Of a stretch of DNA of 64,000 nt, positions 1 through 8,881 are shown piece by piece (within the stretch, counting starts at the first letter, position 1; the number at the start of each line of letters is the position of its first letter). Origin of the DNA: Bacteroidia bacterium (GTDB lineage: Bacteria > Bacteroidota > Bacteroidia > Chitinophagales > Saprospiraceae); assembly GCA_030430845.1 (NCBI GenBank), contig JAUIKE010000021.1:1-64000 (forward strand). Reading direction: 5' to 3'. Made by a program: the position numbers and the translations under genes. The notes under the pieces were generated by a model. It did no database searches. It had not been told where the DNA came from and was given only the letters and a program-made list of their open reading frames with translations.

Positions 1-16
1 CCTGAAGAGAAGATTT

Positions 17-97
17 AGACAGGATAAACATGATTTCCAGGATTTACAAGAAAAACAAATGGCATCCTGTTAATCCTGAAAATCCTGAAATCCTGTC
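17..97. repeat. Imperfect inverted repeat, dispersed-palindrome type
   Basis: Left arm 17-50 (begins AGACAGGATAAACATG) pairs with right arm 63-97 (ATCCTG repeated four times, ending CCTGTC). The short ATCCTGAAA-type units resemble the non-coding palindromes scattered between genes in many Bacteroidota genomes. I see no reading frame in it. Confidence 0.55.
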
Positions 98-232
98 AAA
101 AAAGGAGATATGACAATTTTGTCTAGTGGTCTGTTGATTTTTATTTATGAAAATCCCTATGAAAGCATTTTTTTGATCAAAATAGTGGTACACAAGGGCG
201 GGGGGCTGCCCGAAGGGCTTTGTTCAACAACG

Positions 233-295
233 TATTTCGGTAAATATTTCATATATTTCGGTAAATATTTATTGTTTTTCAATAAATTAATTTTG
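233..295 (+). promoter_or_regulatory. Promoter and 21-bp-spaced direct repeats before the DUF2975 gene
   Basis: The 17-mer TATTTCGGTAAATATTT occurs at 233-249 and again at 254-270, one 21-bp step (two helical turns) apart. It is followed by TAATTTTG at 288-295, which fits the Bacteroidota -7 consensus TAnnTTTG. The paired sites overlap the expected -33 region and lie 55-90 bp before the first gene. They are a plausible operator for the small XRE regulator encoded downstream; that link is inferred. Confidence 0.45.
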
Positions 296-324
296 TATTT
301 GCGACATCGCTTTAAAATCCATCA

Positions 325-864
325 ATGATGTCAAAAACAAATAACTTCGTATTTAAAGGCTTACACATTGTAGCCTATATCATTTTTATCGGTTTGTGTT
401 TTGAAGCCGGTGCCTTGATTGTAAATTTTATTTTCAGCCTGTTCAAACCCGAAATTGTTCAAAATCTTTATCCACCATTGGACTTGACTGAAATGTATAA
501 AGAGAGTCAATGGGCTTTTTTCGGTATGTACGGTTTTATTTTATCCATTTCAATTTTAAAAGCTTTCCTGTTCTACATAGTTATCAGGCTCATGCACAAA
601 ATGGATTTAACAAAACCATTTAACACTTTTGTTTCAAATCAAATTTTACAAATGAGCTATTGTACGCTGTCTATTGGACTGTTTAGTTACATTGCAAGAC
701 AGGTCGCTAAAAGTTTAATTCATTACGGTTATAACACTGACAGTTTAAACCAATTTTGGGTAGACAGTCAAGCCTTTATTTTGATGGGAGCAGTTATTTA
801 TATTGTTGCGACAATTTTTAAAAAGGGAGTAGATATCCAAATCGAAAACGACTTAACCGTATAA
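325..864 (+). CDS. DUF2975 family membrane protein
   Basis: This 179-residue integral membrane protein has four hydrophobic segments, near residues 14-36, 65-88, 108-128 and 148-166. Its pattern matches DUF2975, a family of unknown biochemical function. It is followed after 3 bp by a small XRE regulator, the usual partner of DUF2975 genes, so the two are almost certainly co-transcribed. Two adjacent ATG codons (325 and 328) could serve as start. Paired direct repeats and a -7 element lie just upstream. The family and operon structure are clear; the role, probably a membrane partner whose expression the regulator controls, is inference. Confidence 0.75.
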   Translation: MMSKTNNFVFKGLHIVAYIIFIGLCFEAGALIVNFIFSLFKPEIVQNLYPPLDLTEMYKESQWAFFGMYGFILSISILKAFLFYIVIRLMHKMDLTKPFNTFVSNQILQMSYCTLSIGLFSYIARQVAKSLIHYGYNTDSLNQFWVDSQAFILMGAVIYIVATIFKKGVDIQIENDLTV

Positions 865-867
865 GCT

Positions 868-1077
868 ATGCCAATCATTGTAAACCTTGACGTGATGATG
901 GCAAAGCGCAAAATGTCGCTTAATGAACTATCAGATAAAGTAGGGCTAACACTTTCAAATCTTTCCATTTTAAAAACAGGGAAAGCAAAGGCAATAAGAT
1001 TTAGTACATTGGAGACAATTTGTGATGTATTAGATTGCCAGCCAGGTGACATTTTAGAATATGTCAAAGACGAATAA
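868..1077 (+). CDS. Small XRE/YozG-like HTH regulator
   Basis: This 69-residue protein is almost entirely one Cro/CI-type helix-turn-helix. The recognition region is near residues 20-45 (LSDKVGLTLSNLSILKTGKA), followed by FSTLETICDVLDCQPGDILEY, the standard C-terminal half of the fold. It resembles the YozG-like regulators that accompany DUF2975 membrane proteins. The gene starts 3 bp after the DUF2975 stop. Autoregulation through the 233-270 direct repeats is plausible but not shown. Confidence 0.8.
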   Translation: MPIIVNLDVMMAKRKMSLNELSDKVGLTLSNLSILKTGKAKAIRFSTLETICDVLDCQPGDILEYVKDE

Positions 1078-1168
1078 AAAACAACGACCCGCTAACAAAG
1101 TGACTCGCGTTCTGCGCAGAAAATAAACCCTGATCTTAAAGAGAGAGAATCAACAAAGTTGTTGTTTA

Positions 1169-1199
1169 ATACGTAGGGAAAATATATTTTTATACGTAA
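1169..1199 (+). promoter_or_regulatory. Candidate antitoxin operator with paired TACGTA
   Basis: The palindromic hexamer TACGTA occurs at 1170-1175 and 1193-1198, with AT-rich DNA between, 11-40 bp before the ribbon-helix-helix antitoxin start. Paired short palindromes two turns apart are a normal layout for autoregulated toxin-antitoxin promoters. Assignment rests on position and symmetry only. Confidence 0.35.
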
Positions 1200-1209
1200 A
1201 TAAATAGTC

Positions 1210-1455
1210 ATGTACAAAAAACTGACACTCAGTATAAATGAAAGGGTGATAGAAGAAGCTAAAACTTATGCTCAGAATCATCAAGTAAGCCTGTCAAAAT
1301 TGATAGAGACTTATCTAAATTCTTTGATTGAAAATAAGCCAGAAGATATCAAGATAACGCCATTAGTGGAGAGTCTAAGTGGCGTTGTAGATATTCCACA
1401 TGACTTTGATTATAAAAACGACTATACCGATTATCTGCTGGATAAGTATCAATGA
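1210..1455 (+). CDS. DUF6364-type ribbon-helix-helix antitoxin
   Basis: This 81-residue protein starts with a beta strand and two helices typical of ribbon-helix-helix DNA-binding antitoxins (KKLTLSINERVIEEAKTYA, then SLSKLIETYL). A C-terminal tail rich in Asp and Tyr (residues 55-81) would wrap the toxin. The pattern matches DUF6364 antitoxins. Its stop overlaps the start of the PIN toxin by 4 bp (ATGA), the classic arrangement for a translationally coupled type II toxin-antitoxin pair. It should neutralise the PIN RNase and repress the operon through the sites just upstream. Confidence 0.8.
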   Translation: MYKKLTLSINERVIEEAKTYAQNHQVSLSKLIETYLNSLIENKPEDIKITPLVESLSGVVDIPHDFDYKNDYTDYLLDKYQ

Positions 1456-1862
1456 AAAAAATATTCATAGACACAAATATCGTTCTCGACTTGTTGGGAA
1501 AGCGAGAACCATTTTATGAAGATGCGGCTAAACTTTTTTCACTTGCTGATAGAGGTAAGATAAAAATCTATGTCTCTTCATTAACCATTGCCCATTCAAA
1601 TTACGTTTTATCGAAGCTTAAGTCAGCAAAAGAAGCCAGGGTCATTTTGATGAGGTTCAAGATATTGGTTGCAGTTCTGGAACTCAATGATAAAATTATT
1701 GAGCTGTCATTGAATGATGATTCTTTCAAAGATTTTGAAGATGGGCTGCAGTACTATACAGCATTGGAAAATGAAGCAGATATTTTGATCACAAGAAATC
1801 TGAAGGATTTTAAAAGCTCAAAAATCCCGGTAATGACAGCTAGCCAATATCTGAAGAAATAA
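1452..1862 (+). CDS. vapC: PIN-domain toxin (VapC-like RNase)
   Basis: This 136-residue PIN-domain protein starts with the motif IFIDTNIVLDLL carrying the first metal-binding Asp (D7). Further acidic residues occur in the DFEDGLQYYTA segment, and ITRNLKDF near the end completes the PIN signature. VapC-type PIN domains are magnesium-dependent endoribonucleases that cut tRNA or rRNA when released from their antitoxin. Length and motif order are complete, so it should be active. It overlaps the upstream antitoxin by 4 bp. The exact RNA target cannot be read from sequence. Confidence 0.85.
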   Translation: MKKIFIDTNIVLDLLGKREPFYEDAAKLFSLADRGKIKIYVSSLTIAHSNYVLSKLKSAKEARVILMRFKILVAVLELNDKIIELSLNDDSFKDFEDGLQYYTALENEADILITRNLKDFKSSKIPVMTASQYLKK

Positions 1863-1873
1863 AAATGCGCTGA

Positions 1874-2119
1874 GCACTTGCCTGCCCACATTTAATTCTT
1901 GGCATCATTAAACCAGATCCATCAGTAAAGACCGATTCAAAAGTTGATATAGAAGACGTTCCACTGAGTATTGATGCAGCCAAAATCCTACTCAAAACCC
2001 AAGAGCTTGAAAAAGAATATTCTGGAAATGCTACTGCATTAGCGCTACTAGCAATTTTATCTGTGAATTCGGATGAGTTTATTGAAAATGGAAGTACTTC
2101 ATTCTCTTCCTTTAAATGA
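1874..2119 (+). pseudogene. C-terminal gene remnant without a start codon
   Basis: After an in-frame stop at 1871-1873 the frame is open for 81 codons with no ATG. It encodes a soluble, protein-like stretch (KPDPSVKTDSKVDIEDVP, then AAKILLKTQELEKEY) and ends in TGA at 2117-2119, overlapping the next gene's start. Composition looks coding, so this is probably the 3' end of a gene whose 5' part was lost when the toxin-antitoxin segment was joined. A toxin tail with a following immunity gene is one reading of the layout. I do not recognise the family. Confidence 0.4.
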
Positions 2120-2495
2120 GGTTTTATATACTGAAATTGCTGAACCTGGAGCAATGGGTAATGCTGGAGGTGTTTTGATTTTTATAGGCCAGGGCAAACA
2201 ATTGATGTGTTATGAAACAAGTGTTTTTTCAGATGAAAAATCATATTCTGAAGCTTGCAATCTGTTTTACAAGTACAAAAACAATGAGATAGATAATAAT
2301 CAGCCATTATTTGATTACCATTATGGAGGGATGGGAAATCATGTTTTTGTTAATAGAAACATACCTTTGAATGTTGGAGATGGTTTTTTGAATTTCAAGA
2401 AGGAGGAAAATGAATACCCAATTTTTCCTTCTGTAGTGGGGGTATTTAATTGTGTATCATACTCTATAAATAACCCAGAAAGCAAAATAGATTAA
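2088..2495 (+). CDS. Hypothetical cytoplasmic protein, possible immunity protein
   Basis: The 135-residue product has no signal peptide or membrane segment. ATG 2088 gives the start MEVLHSLPLNEVLYTEI; an alternative in-frame ATG lies at 2073. It overlaps the end of a truncated upstream frame, which suggests translational coupling to a gene now mostly deleted. The size, solubility and position are like immunity genes that follow polymorphic toxin tails. No family signature was recognised, so the immunity role is only a guess. Confidence 0.5.
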   Translation: MEVLHSLPLNEVLYTEIAEPGAMGNAGGVLIFIGQGKQLMCYETSVFSDEKSYSEACNLFYKYKNNEIDNNQPLFDYHYGGMGNHVFVNRNIPLNVGDGFLNFKKEENEYPIFPSVVGVFNCVSYSINNPESKID

Positions 2496-2672
2496 CTTTG
2501 AGAAAAAATATAAACGATCAGCTAACTATTAAGCAATAACCGCCAGGACCCCAATTCTGAGCCGGAATCATGGGAAGATGAATCAGAGGTTCTCCTTCGA
2601 AAAAGCAGGATTAATCCATACTTTTCCTTAAATTTTGCTTCTTGCCCAAACAAATTAACCCTGTTTTTCTAT

Positions 2673-5600
2673 ATGAAATATCTATCTCTCCTGCCCTTTT
2701 GCTTGCTGATTTTTTCCGATTTATTTGCCCAAAACCCTCATCTGGTCAAAGATATCAATACTTCCACCTCCTGGATCGGCCATGTCAAGTCACCCATACG
2801 CGAGTTACATGCGGAGGTGAACGGTGTGCTGCTGTATCCCGGCACAGATATCAATGGGGAAGAACTGTGGCGGACAGATGGGACTCCGGCTGGAACCTAT
2901 ATGCTCAAAGACCTCCGGCCGGGAACGCTTTCGGCTGAACCCGAGGAATTCTTCAGCTTTAACAATAAAGCCTATTTTACCGCTACCGCCGAGGGGAATA
3001 CCGGGGATAAAATCTGGGTTTCCGACGGGACTTCAAAGGGAACTGTTCCTTTGTTGAACCTCCGGATAGCGGGTAATGGAAATACAAACTTTCACGCATT
3101 CAACGGAGCGGTCTATTTCATCGCCAGCGACCAGGTGAATGGCTATGAACTTTGGAAAACCGACGGTACCCAAAGCGGGACAGTCATGGTAAAAGATATT
3201 TTTCCAGGCGCTGGACACGGTGCCGGAGGGAGATTTATACAATTAGGGGCGGAGCTGATATTCGCAGCCTCGAATGGAACCAACGGCTATGAGCTCTGGA
3301 AAACCGATGGTACCACCAACGGTACGGTGATGGTAAAAGACATTCGGCCCGGAAGCAGCAATTCTTTGTCGGGCCAGGTTGACTACCAGCTGTTCAAAGG
3401 AGAAGTCTATTTCAGGGCGGATGATGGGATAAATGGTCAGGAACTTTGGAAGTCTGATGGCACCACCAATGGAACGCTTATGGTAAGTAACCTGGTTTCT
3501 GGTAGCGGAAGTTCCTTCCCCGACATCGCATCTTCAGTGGTCATCGGCAATGAATTGTTTTGGGCCGCAAGGAATAATTCCAACACCGGCCAGATCTTCA
3601 AAACCCTTGATGGCACTTCTGTGACCACGGTGCAGCTGACCTCCTTTAGCGGCAGCAATTCTATCCAGAGCATGATTGCCCACAATGATAGGATCATTTT
3701 CAGTGCTTCGGGAGGAGGCACAGGCTATGAGCCCTGGAAGACCGAAACTACCCCCGGAACGGATAGCCTACTCCTGGACATTAAGGCCGGATCTGGGAGC
3801 AGCCTGCCCAGTGATTTTATTGAGTTCAATGGCAAGGTGTTGTTTCGGGCAGATGATGACACCCTCGGCTATGAGCTGTTTATCACGGATGGCTTGGTAC
3901 GTGGGACCCGCATGCTAAAAGACATCCAACCCGGATCTGGGGATGGCTTCCCCTATGAGTTCACCGAATTGGGCGGGACCTTGTATTTTCGGGGAACTTC
4001 CGCCAATGGAGCCGAATTATGGAAAACAGATGGCAGCCCTGCCGGCACCCAGGAAGTGATAAATCTTCAACCTGGCATGGCCAGCAGTTCTGCGGGTTCT
4101 TTTGTGCCTTTTAACAATCAATTGCTGTTTTGGGCCTCAGATACCCTGCCCGAGAATGAATTGGGCTTGTTTATCACCGATGGAACTGCCAGTGGAACCC
4201 AGAAGTTGGTATCGCCCAGGCTTACCGGAGACAATGAATTCAATTGGCATCTGGCCTATGCGGGGCACCGCTTATTTTTTTCCAGAGATGATGGAATCAG
4301 TGGGAATGAATTGTGGTCCAGTGACGGAAGTGGGGCAGGTACCCAACTGGCCGTGGATCTCAATCCCGGTCGCAATAGCAGTTATCCGGTTAGCCTTACC
4401 GAATTTAACGGAAAGGTGGTGTTTTCTGCTTATAACCCTAACACAAACCGGGGAGACGGACTTTATATCTCCGACGGGACTCCCGGAGGCACAACTACGC
4501 TCTTATTGAGTCTGGATGATATCCGGGATATCGTGCCCCTGGGAAATAAACTGGTATTTGCCGCCGACACCAATCAAAGTAGTTTTGTTGGCGACCAGAT
4601 ATGGACCAGCGATGGGACTGTGAATGGTACCCTTGAAGTGACGCAAATCAGAAGTGGCCCGCAGCCGGAACGTCTTACCAGAGCCGGAAACGAGGTTTGG
4701 TATGGGGCGGAACAATACGGCAGCACCGCTGTCTGGGGTGTATATAAAACGGATGGAACACCCGGCGGTACGGGCAGGGTAAAAGACTTTAATTTTTCCA
4801 GCAACAACAGTGGCCCGGGTGATTATTTTTACTTTAATGGTCATGTCTATTTTGGGGCGGCAGACGCCGGGCAGCCCCATGACCTCTGGAAAAGTGACGG
4901 CAGCCTGAATGGAACCGTCCTGCTCAAGGCTGATTGTAATCCTGGTAGCTTTGCCCAGATCGGCAATGAACTCCTGTTCACCGCTACCGATGCCACGAAT
5001 GGCTACGAACTGTGGAAGACAGATGGCACTGTGAACGGTACCGTCCTTGTCAAGGATATCAATCCCGGCCCTGGTGATGGATTTGCCCACTTCGGGAACC
5101 GGCCTGCTGTACTGGGTAACCGTATTTTTTTCACCGGTGATGACGGAAGCGGAAAAGAAGTCTGGATGAGTGATGGCACGTCTGCAGGCACCCAAAAAGT
5201 GCAAGAGATCAACCCTGCCGGAGATGGGGTCGTGTATGACAACTTCCGGACGAAGTTCCTTGTCCATGACGGCTATGTATATTTTACCGGAGTGGACTGC
5301 GAACACGGAGCAGAAATGTGGCGAACCAATGGAAATCCAGGCGGTACCCAGCTCGTAGGTGATATGAATCCCGGCCCTCCCTCAAGTCTCCCTTACTACT
5401 ATACTTCCGCAGGAGATAGCATCTATTTCACCGCCATTAGCCAGGAAGAAGGCCGCGAACTGTGGGTATTTGATTCCCGCTGTATCATGGCTGATGTTAC
5501 CCTCAGCAGCCAGCAACTCTGCGAAGGGGAATTGCTCCGTATGAACTCCACTGCCTCAACCCTGGATAGCATCATCAGCTACCAGTGGGACCTCGGCAAT

Positions 5601-6704
5601 GGGACCCAACTCCATGCCACCGACACAAGCTATATGTATACCCAGGCAGGAACCTATGTCCTGAGTCTGAATCTGGCCACTGTTGGTGGGTGCTCCGTAA
5701 CTCTTTCTGATACCGTGAATATTTTCGCCCCACCACAGTCCACCCCGATGGCAAATGACACCCTTGATTGTGTCTCAAATCCCTTCCAGTTTTCCACCCC
5801 ATCTGGCATACCTGGCATTACTACCTATACCTGGAATTTCGGAGATGGAAACAACTCCACAGCACAAAATCCCAGTCATACCTATGCAAATTCCGGGACC
5901 TTTCAGGTCCAGCTCATCGCCTCCAATGGCAGCCAATGTAGCGATACGGCCTTCCTCAGCGTCACAGCTGTTGCCACACATCTAAGCGGCAACATCAGCC
6001 AGAGCATTTTGTGTCACGGTGATAGCAGCGGAGAGATCACCCTTTTGGGAAGTGGGGGAATCGCCCCCTTAAGCTATAGCCTGGATGGCGTCACCTTTCA
6101 ATCCAGCCCGGTTTTCTCCGGATTAGCCGCCGGAACCTACCAGGCCTTTGTAGCAGACACCAATGGTTGTACCAGCAATACCTCCATCAGCCTGGCTGAT
6201 CCTGCCCCGATCAGCATCACCGCTATCAACACTACCTCAGAAATCAATGGCAATGACGCCAGCATACAGCTCACCGCCACCGGCGGCACAGGAGGCCTCC
6301 AATACAAGCTCAATGGAGGTGCTTTTCAGCCTTCCAACACCTTCTCCGGCCTTACCAACGGAACCTATACGGTCATTGTCCAGGATGGGAACGGATGTGA
6401 TACCACCCTGACCGTCGTTATCCTAAAGGTAGCACTCGATCCCGGGCAAGGAGACGGCTCGATCCGTCTCTATCCGAATCCAGGCATCAGTGAATTCTAC
6501 CTGGAATTTCCGGATCTCCCGGGCCGTAAAGTATCCTATAAGATATATAGCCCACAAGGGAAACGGATTGGGGAAGGGAATCTTCCGGTAGGAGGAGGAC
6601 CGCATAAAATTGATCTGCCGTCTGGGGTTGAGGGTGTGTATTTGTTGTTGCTGGAGCTGGGAGGGGAGCGGTATTATTTTAAAATTGTGTCGTATCGGGG
6701 GTAG
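2673..6704 (+). CDS. Secreted ELWxxDGT-repeat/PKD/SprB protein with T9SS sorting domain
   Basis: This is a 1343-residue secreted multidomain protein. Residues 1-19 form a signal peptide ending at LFAQ. About residues 40-930 are many copies of a ~45-residue unit containing ELWKTDGT followed by GT and a VKDIxPG strand, an ELWxxDGT-type array expected to fold as beta-propeller blades. Residues ~933-1102 contain two PKD-like domains (YTWNFGDG in the second). Residues ~1103-1265 contain two SprB-type repeats (CHGDSSGEI; YSLDG; AGTYQ). A T9SS C-terminal domain starts at LYPNPG near 1266. It should be displayed on the cell surface, probably as an adhesin or scaffold. It stands alone, with no linked enzymes. 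A fragment of its C-terminal coding sequence is repeated at 21402-21440. Confidence 0.85.
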   Translation: MKYLSLLPFCLLIFSDLFAQNPHLVKDINTSTSWIGHVKSPIRELHAEVNGVLLYPGTDINGEELWRTDGTPAGTYMLKDLRPGTLSAEPEEFFSFNNKAYFTATAEGNTGDKIWVSDGTSKGTVPLLNLRIAGNGNTNFHAFNGAVYFIASDQVNGYELWKTDGTQSGTVMVKDIFPGAGHGAGGRFIQLGAELIFAASNGTNGYELWKTDGTTNGTVMVKDIRPGSSNSLSGQVDYQLFKGEVYFRADDGINGQELWKSDGTTNGTLMVSNLVSGSGSSFPDIASSVVIGNELFWAARNNSNTGQIFKTLDGTSVTTVQLTSFSGSNSIQSMIAHNDRIIFSASGGGTGYEPWKTETTPGTDSLLLDIKAGSGSSLPSDFIEFNGKVLFRADDDTLGYELFITDGLVRGTRMLKDIQPGSGDGFPYEFTELGGTLYFRGTSANGAELWKTDGSPAGTQEVINLQPGMASSSAGSFVPFNNQLLFWASDTLPENELGLFITDGTASGTQKLVSPRLTGDNEFNWHLAYAGHRLFFSRDDGISGNELWSSDGSGAGTQLAVDLNPGRNSSYPVSLTEFNGKVVFSAYNPNTNRGDGLYISDGTPGGTTTLLLSLDDIRDIVPLGNKLVFAADTNQSSFVGDQIWTSDGTVNGTLEVTQIRSGPQPERLTRAGNEVWYGAEQYGSTAVWGVYKTDGTPGGTGRVKDFNFSSNNSGPGDYFYFNGHVYFGAADAGQPHDLWKSDGSLNGTVLLKADCNPGSFAQIGNELLFTATDATNGYELWKTDGTVNGTVLVKDINPGPGDGFAHFGNRPAVLGNRIFFTGDDGSGKEVWMSDGTSAGTQKVQEINPAGDGVVYDNFRTKFLVHDGYVYFTGVDCEHGAEMWRTNGNPGGTQLVGDMNPGPPSSLPYYYTSAGDSIYFTAISQEEGRELWVFDSRCIMADVTLSSQQLCEGELLRMNSTASTLDSIISYQWDLGNGTQLHATDTSYMYTQAGTYVLSLNLATVGGCSVTLSDTVNIFAPPQSTPMANDTLDCVSNPFQFSTPSGIPGITTYTWNFGDGNNSTAQNPSHTYANSGTFQVQLIASNGSQCSDTAFLSVTAVATHLSGNISQSILCHGDSSGEITLLGSGGIAPLSYSLDGVTFQSSPVFSGLAAGTYQAFVADTNGCTSNTSISLADPAPISITAINTTSEINGNDASIQLTATGGTGGLQYKLNGGAFQPSNTFSGLTNGTYTVIVQDGNGCDTTLTVVILKVALDPGQGDGSIRLYPNPGISEFYLEFPDLPGRKVSYKIYSPQGKRIGEGNLPVGGGPHKIDLPSGVEGVYLLLLELGGERYYFKIVSYRG

Positions 6705-6890
6705 GGGAGTCAGTTCTTTTATTCCAATACTCTTTGATATACTACGACATGGCGAACTAATTGCTTGTAAAGGTTTTTTGTTTTCGTGTAGGCACACAGA
6801 GCCTCAAATATGTGATCATAATGGAATAAAATCTCTGATTTTTATAAAAAATGAACAAATTTCTTGGATTCAAATATGTAACTATGTACA

Positions 6891-6902
6891 TTGGTGAACC
6901 AA
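6891..6902 (+). promoter_or_regulatory. Candidate GntR/FadR operator TTGGTGAACCAA
   Basis: An inverted repeat with 5-bp arms (TTGGT/ACCAA) and a 2-bp centre lies 23 bp before the FCD-type regulator gene. The same architecture occurs as TTGGTTAACCAA before susC at 11403-11414. FadR-type GntR regulators bind short palindromes of this size, so autoregulation is likely. The assignment is inferred from recurrence and position. Confidence 0.5.
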
Positions 6903-6924
6903 TTACCAATTAAGGTTCTAGATA

Positions 6925-7659
6925 ATGACAAAGCTGATAAAAAATGATGCCTCACATCTATTTCAGGAACTCAGTCTGGAAAAACCAGCTGATCTAATCA
7001 TTAAGCAGATCAGGAATCAGATTCGAAGTGGCCAGCTCAAGCCTGGTGATCGACTTCCCCCTGAACGTAATTTGGTAAAGCATTTTGGAGTTGGTAGAGG
7101 ACATATAAGAGAAGCGTTACGAAAACTGGAGTTTTACGGAATTCTCCGCACGGTACCCCAAAGCGGCACATTCGTTGCCGGGCTTGGAATCAATGCCCTG
7201 GAGGGTTTAATCTCAGATGTATTGAGAATCGAAGGACACGAGTTTGTATCCTTAGTAGAGACGCGCCTCTTATTGGAAATACATGCTGCCCGCTTTGCTG
7301 CAGAGCGGCGTTCTGAAGAAGATATCCTTGCTTTAGAACAAGCCCTCGACGCATATGAAGAAAAAGTAAAGCAGGGCCAGCCTACAGTTGAAGAAGACTT
7401 GATGTTTCATCTTAAAATAGCTGAAGCCAGTAAAAATTCTGTCTTGAAGTCATTGATGCTGATCATCATCCCAGATATCATCAAGAATTTCCTTCAACTC
7501 GACATTTGTACCAACGAGCGAGCAGCTAAACCACTGGAAGAACATAGAATTATTCTTAAACATATAATCGCGCAAGAACCGGACTTAGCGAAAGCAGCCA
7601 TGCAATCCCACCTTCAAGATGTAATCACTTATGGAGAACAATTTAAAGGTGAGTCTTAA
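6925..7659 (+). CDS. GntR-family regulator, FadR/FCD subfamily
   Basis: This 244-residue regulator has an N-terminal winged helix at about residues 18-90, with the GntR signature (SGQLKPGDRLPPERNLVKHF, then VGRGHIREALRKLE and a wing ending SGTFVAG). The C-terminal ligand-binding FCD domain is all-helical (VETRLLLEIHAARFAAERR; later a buried metal-binding His pattern). FCD regulators commonly sense sugar acids. Such a regulator typically accompanies alginate loci of marine Bacteroidota, where the likely ligand is the uronate breakdown product KDG or DEH. It heads the alginate locus, with a candidate operator just upstream and matching sites before susC. Confidence 0.88.
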   Translation: MTKLIKNDASHLFQELSLEKPADLIIKQIRNQIRSGQLKPGDRLPPERNLVKHFGVGRGHIREALRKLEFYGILRTVPQSGTFVAGLGINALEGLISDVLRIEGHEFVSLVETRLLLEIHAARFAAERRSEEDILALEQALDAYEEKVKQGQPTVEEDLMFHLKIAEASKNSVLKSLMLIIIPDIIKNFLQLDICTNERAAKPLEEHRIILKHIIAQEPDLAKAAMQSHLQDVITYGEQFKGES

Positions 7660-7718
7660 GATGTTTGTTATTCCTTTTATTTTTCAACCTTTTTTTAAAA
7701 AACTAAATTCAATTAAAC

Positions 7719-8759
7719 ATGAAATTTTTTGTAACTAAAAGAAACATGAACATCGTTCTGGTGATGTCCTTGTTTTTGACACTAACTGCAATCTCCTCTT
7801 GTAAACCTGACGACACGCCAGATCCTACTCCTTCAACCGTTGTTGCCAGTTTCACAGCACAGGTTGATGCCGACAATTCTTTGACCTATGCTTTCACTAA
7901 CGGCTCCGTAGTAAATGGAATCACCGATAGAACTTTCACCTCATCCTGGGACTTTGGTGGAGACGGGACTTCTACTGAAGCGAGCCCTAGCCACACCTTT
8001 TCTGCTGAGGGTACTTACGAAGTAAAATTGACTGTAACTGCTTCCGATGGCGTAGTAGGTACGGCAACTGAGACAGTAGAGGTTACAGCGCCTAAGAACA
8101 GGTATGCTGTTATTACTGACTCCAAAACTGACGATACAGGTGAGCTTAGATTAGCGGTTGATTCTATCCAAAACGGAAAGATAACGTTTATGTACAGAGT
8201 GGCTGAAGGTCCTGTTGATATGGATATTGCGGACGGTTTTATTAACGTTACGGGTACTTCTACAAGTGGTGCAAACTCGATCGTAGAAGTAAGAATTAAA
8301 GACAATGCAAAGCATGAGTTCCGTGAAGGAGCTTCCGACGCGACTATTGCTGCGGCTAATTTCCCTGATGGGGTAGTTAACGAATGGGTGGCCATTGAGA
8401 TTAGCTGGAATGCTGATGGTACCAATGCACCAACCTATACGGTGGTTATTGGTGGCCAAACAGTTATCACAGATGCGGCTAGTACAACCAGAGACCCTAA
8501 CGATCCTGATATGGTTGCTACACATTTAGCTTCTACCATAAACGGTGCTTACAATTTCCAGTGGAAATACAATTCAAATTCATCTACGAGTGATGGGGTT
8601 TATCATGTTGATGATATCGTAATCTACTCTGATGGAGAAGTAGTATTTGAAGATGACTTCCAGGGAAGAGTAGCAGGTGAGGATTTAAATCCTGATGCTA
8701 ATGCTGCTTCTCCTTATCATGTAAATTGCTCAGAAGCGACAGTAGGCGAAGATGGCTAA
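7719..8759 (+). CDS. PKD-domain outer-membrane lipoprotein of the alginate locus
   Basis: This 346-residue lipoprotein has a signal peptide and lipobox TAISSC. The start may be the second Met, codon 10, which gives a shorter n-region. A PKD domain follows at residues ~40-125 (SSWDFGGDG...SHTFSAEGTYEVKLTV). The C-terminal ~220 residues look like a concanavalin-type beta sandwich (VNEWVAIEISWN; YHVDDIVIYSDGE). Alginate operons of marine Bacteroidota usually encode a PKD lipoprotein beside SusCD, acting as a surface alginate-binding protein in the SusE/F position. Substrate binding is inferred from that context. A strong terminator follows the gene. Confidence 0.75.
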   Translation: MKFFVTKRNMNIVLVMSLFLTLTAISSCKPDDTPDPTPSTVVASFTAQVDADNSLTYAFTNGSVVNGITDRTFTSSWDFGGDGTSTEASPSHTFSAEGTYEVKLTVTASDGVVGTATETVEVTAPKNRYAVITDSKTDDTGELRLAVDSIQNGKITFMYRVAEGPVDMDIADGFINVTGTSTSGANSIVEVRIKDNAKHEFREGASDATIAAANFPDGVVNEWVAIEISWNADGTNAPTYTVVIGGQTVITDAASTTRDPNDPDMVATHLASTINGAYNFQWKYNSNSSTSDGVYHVDDIVIYSDGEVVFEDDFQGRVAGEDLNPDANAASPYHVNCSEATVGEDG

Positions 8760-8814
8760 ACAACATCTAGTAGCTTAATTAATAGCTAAATATGGATCAT
8801 ACATTTCCATATAT

Positions 8815-8850
8815 AAAAAAGGGAACGTCTATCCAGGCGCTCCCTTTTTT
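8815..8850 (+). terminator. Rho-independent terminator after the PKD lipoprotein gene
   Basis: AAAAAAGGGAACG pairs with CGCTCCCTTTTTT across an 11-nt loop. The A-tract and T-tract on either side make it potentially bidirectional. It separates the PKD lipoprotein gene from the beta-helix gene at 8882. Confidence 0.75.
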
Positions 8851-8881
8851 GTTTTGGCAAAGCATGTTTTACTTTTAAAAA

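Noticed and set aside
110-328. 72-codon plus-strand frame at the left edge
   Set aside because: It runs through the inverted repeat, the direct-repeat operator and the promoter of the DUF2975 gene. Its composition is not protein-like.
1081-1140. Integron attC-like sequence (CGCTAACAAAG) between accessory gene pairs
   Set aside because: No matching complementary simple site, no integrase, and no repeated copy at the ends of neighbouring genes. The resemblance is too short.
2642-2938. 98-codon frame overlapping the start of the ELWxxDGT gene
   Set aside because: It overlaps the signal peptide and first repeats of the real gene in another frame. No coding features.
4503-5306. Minus-strand open frame of 267 codons inside the ELWxxDGT gene
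   Set aside because: It arises from the repetitive, GC-balanced coding sequence of the plus-strand repeat protein. Several similar shadows occur in other frames there.
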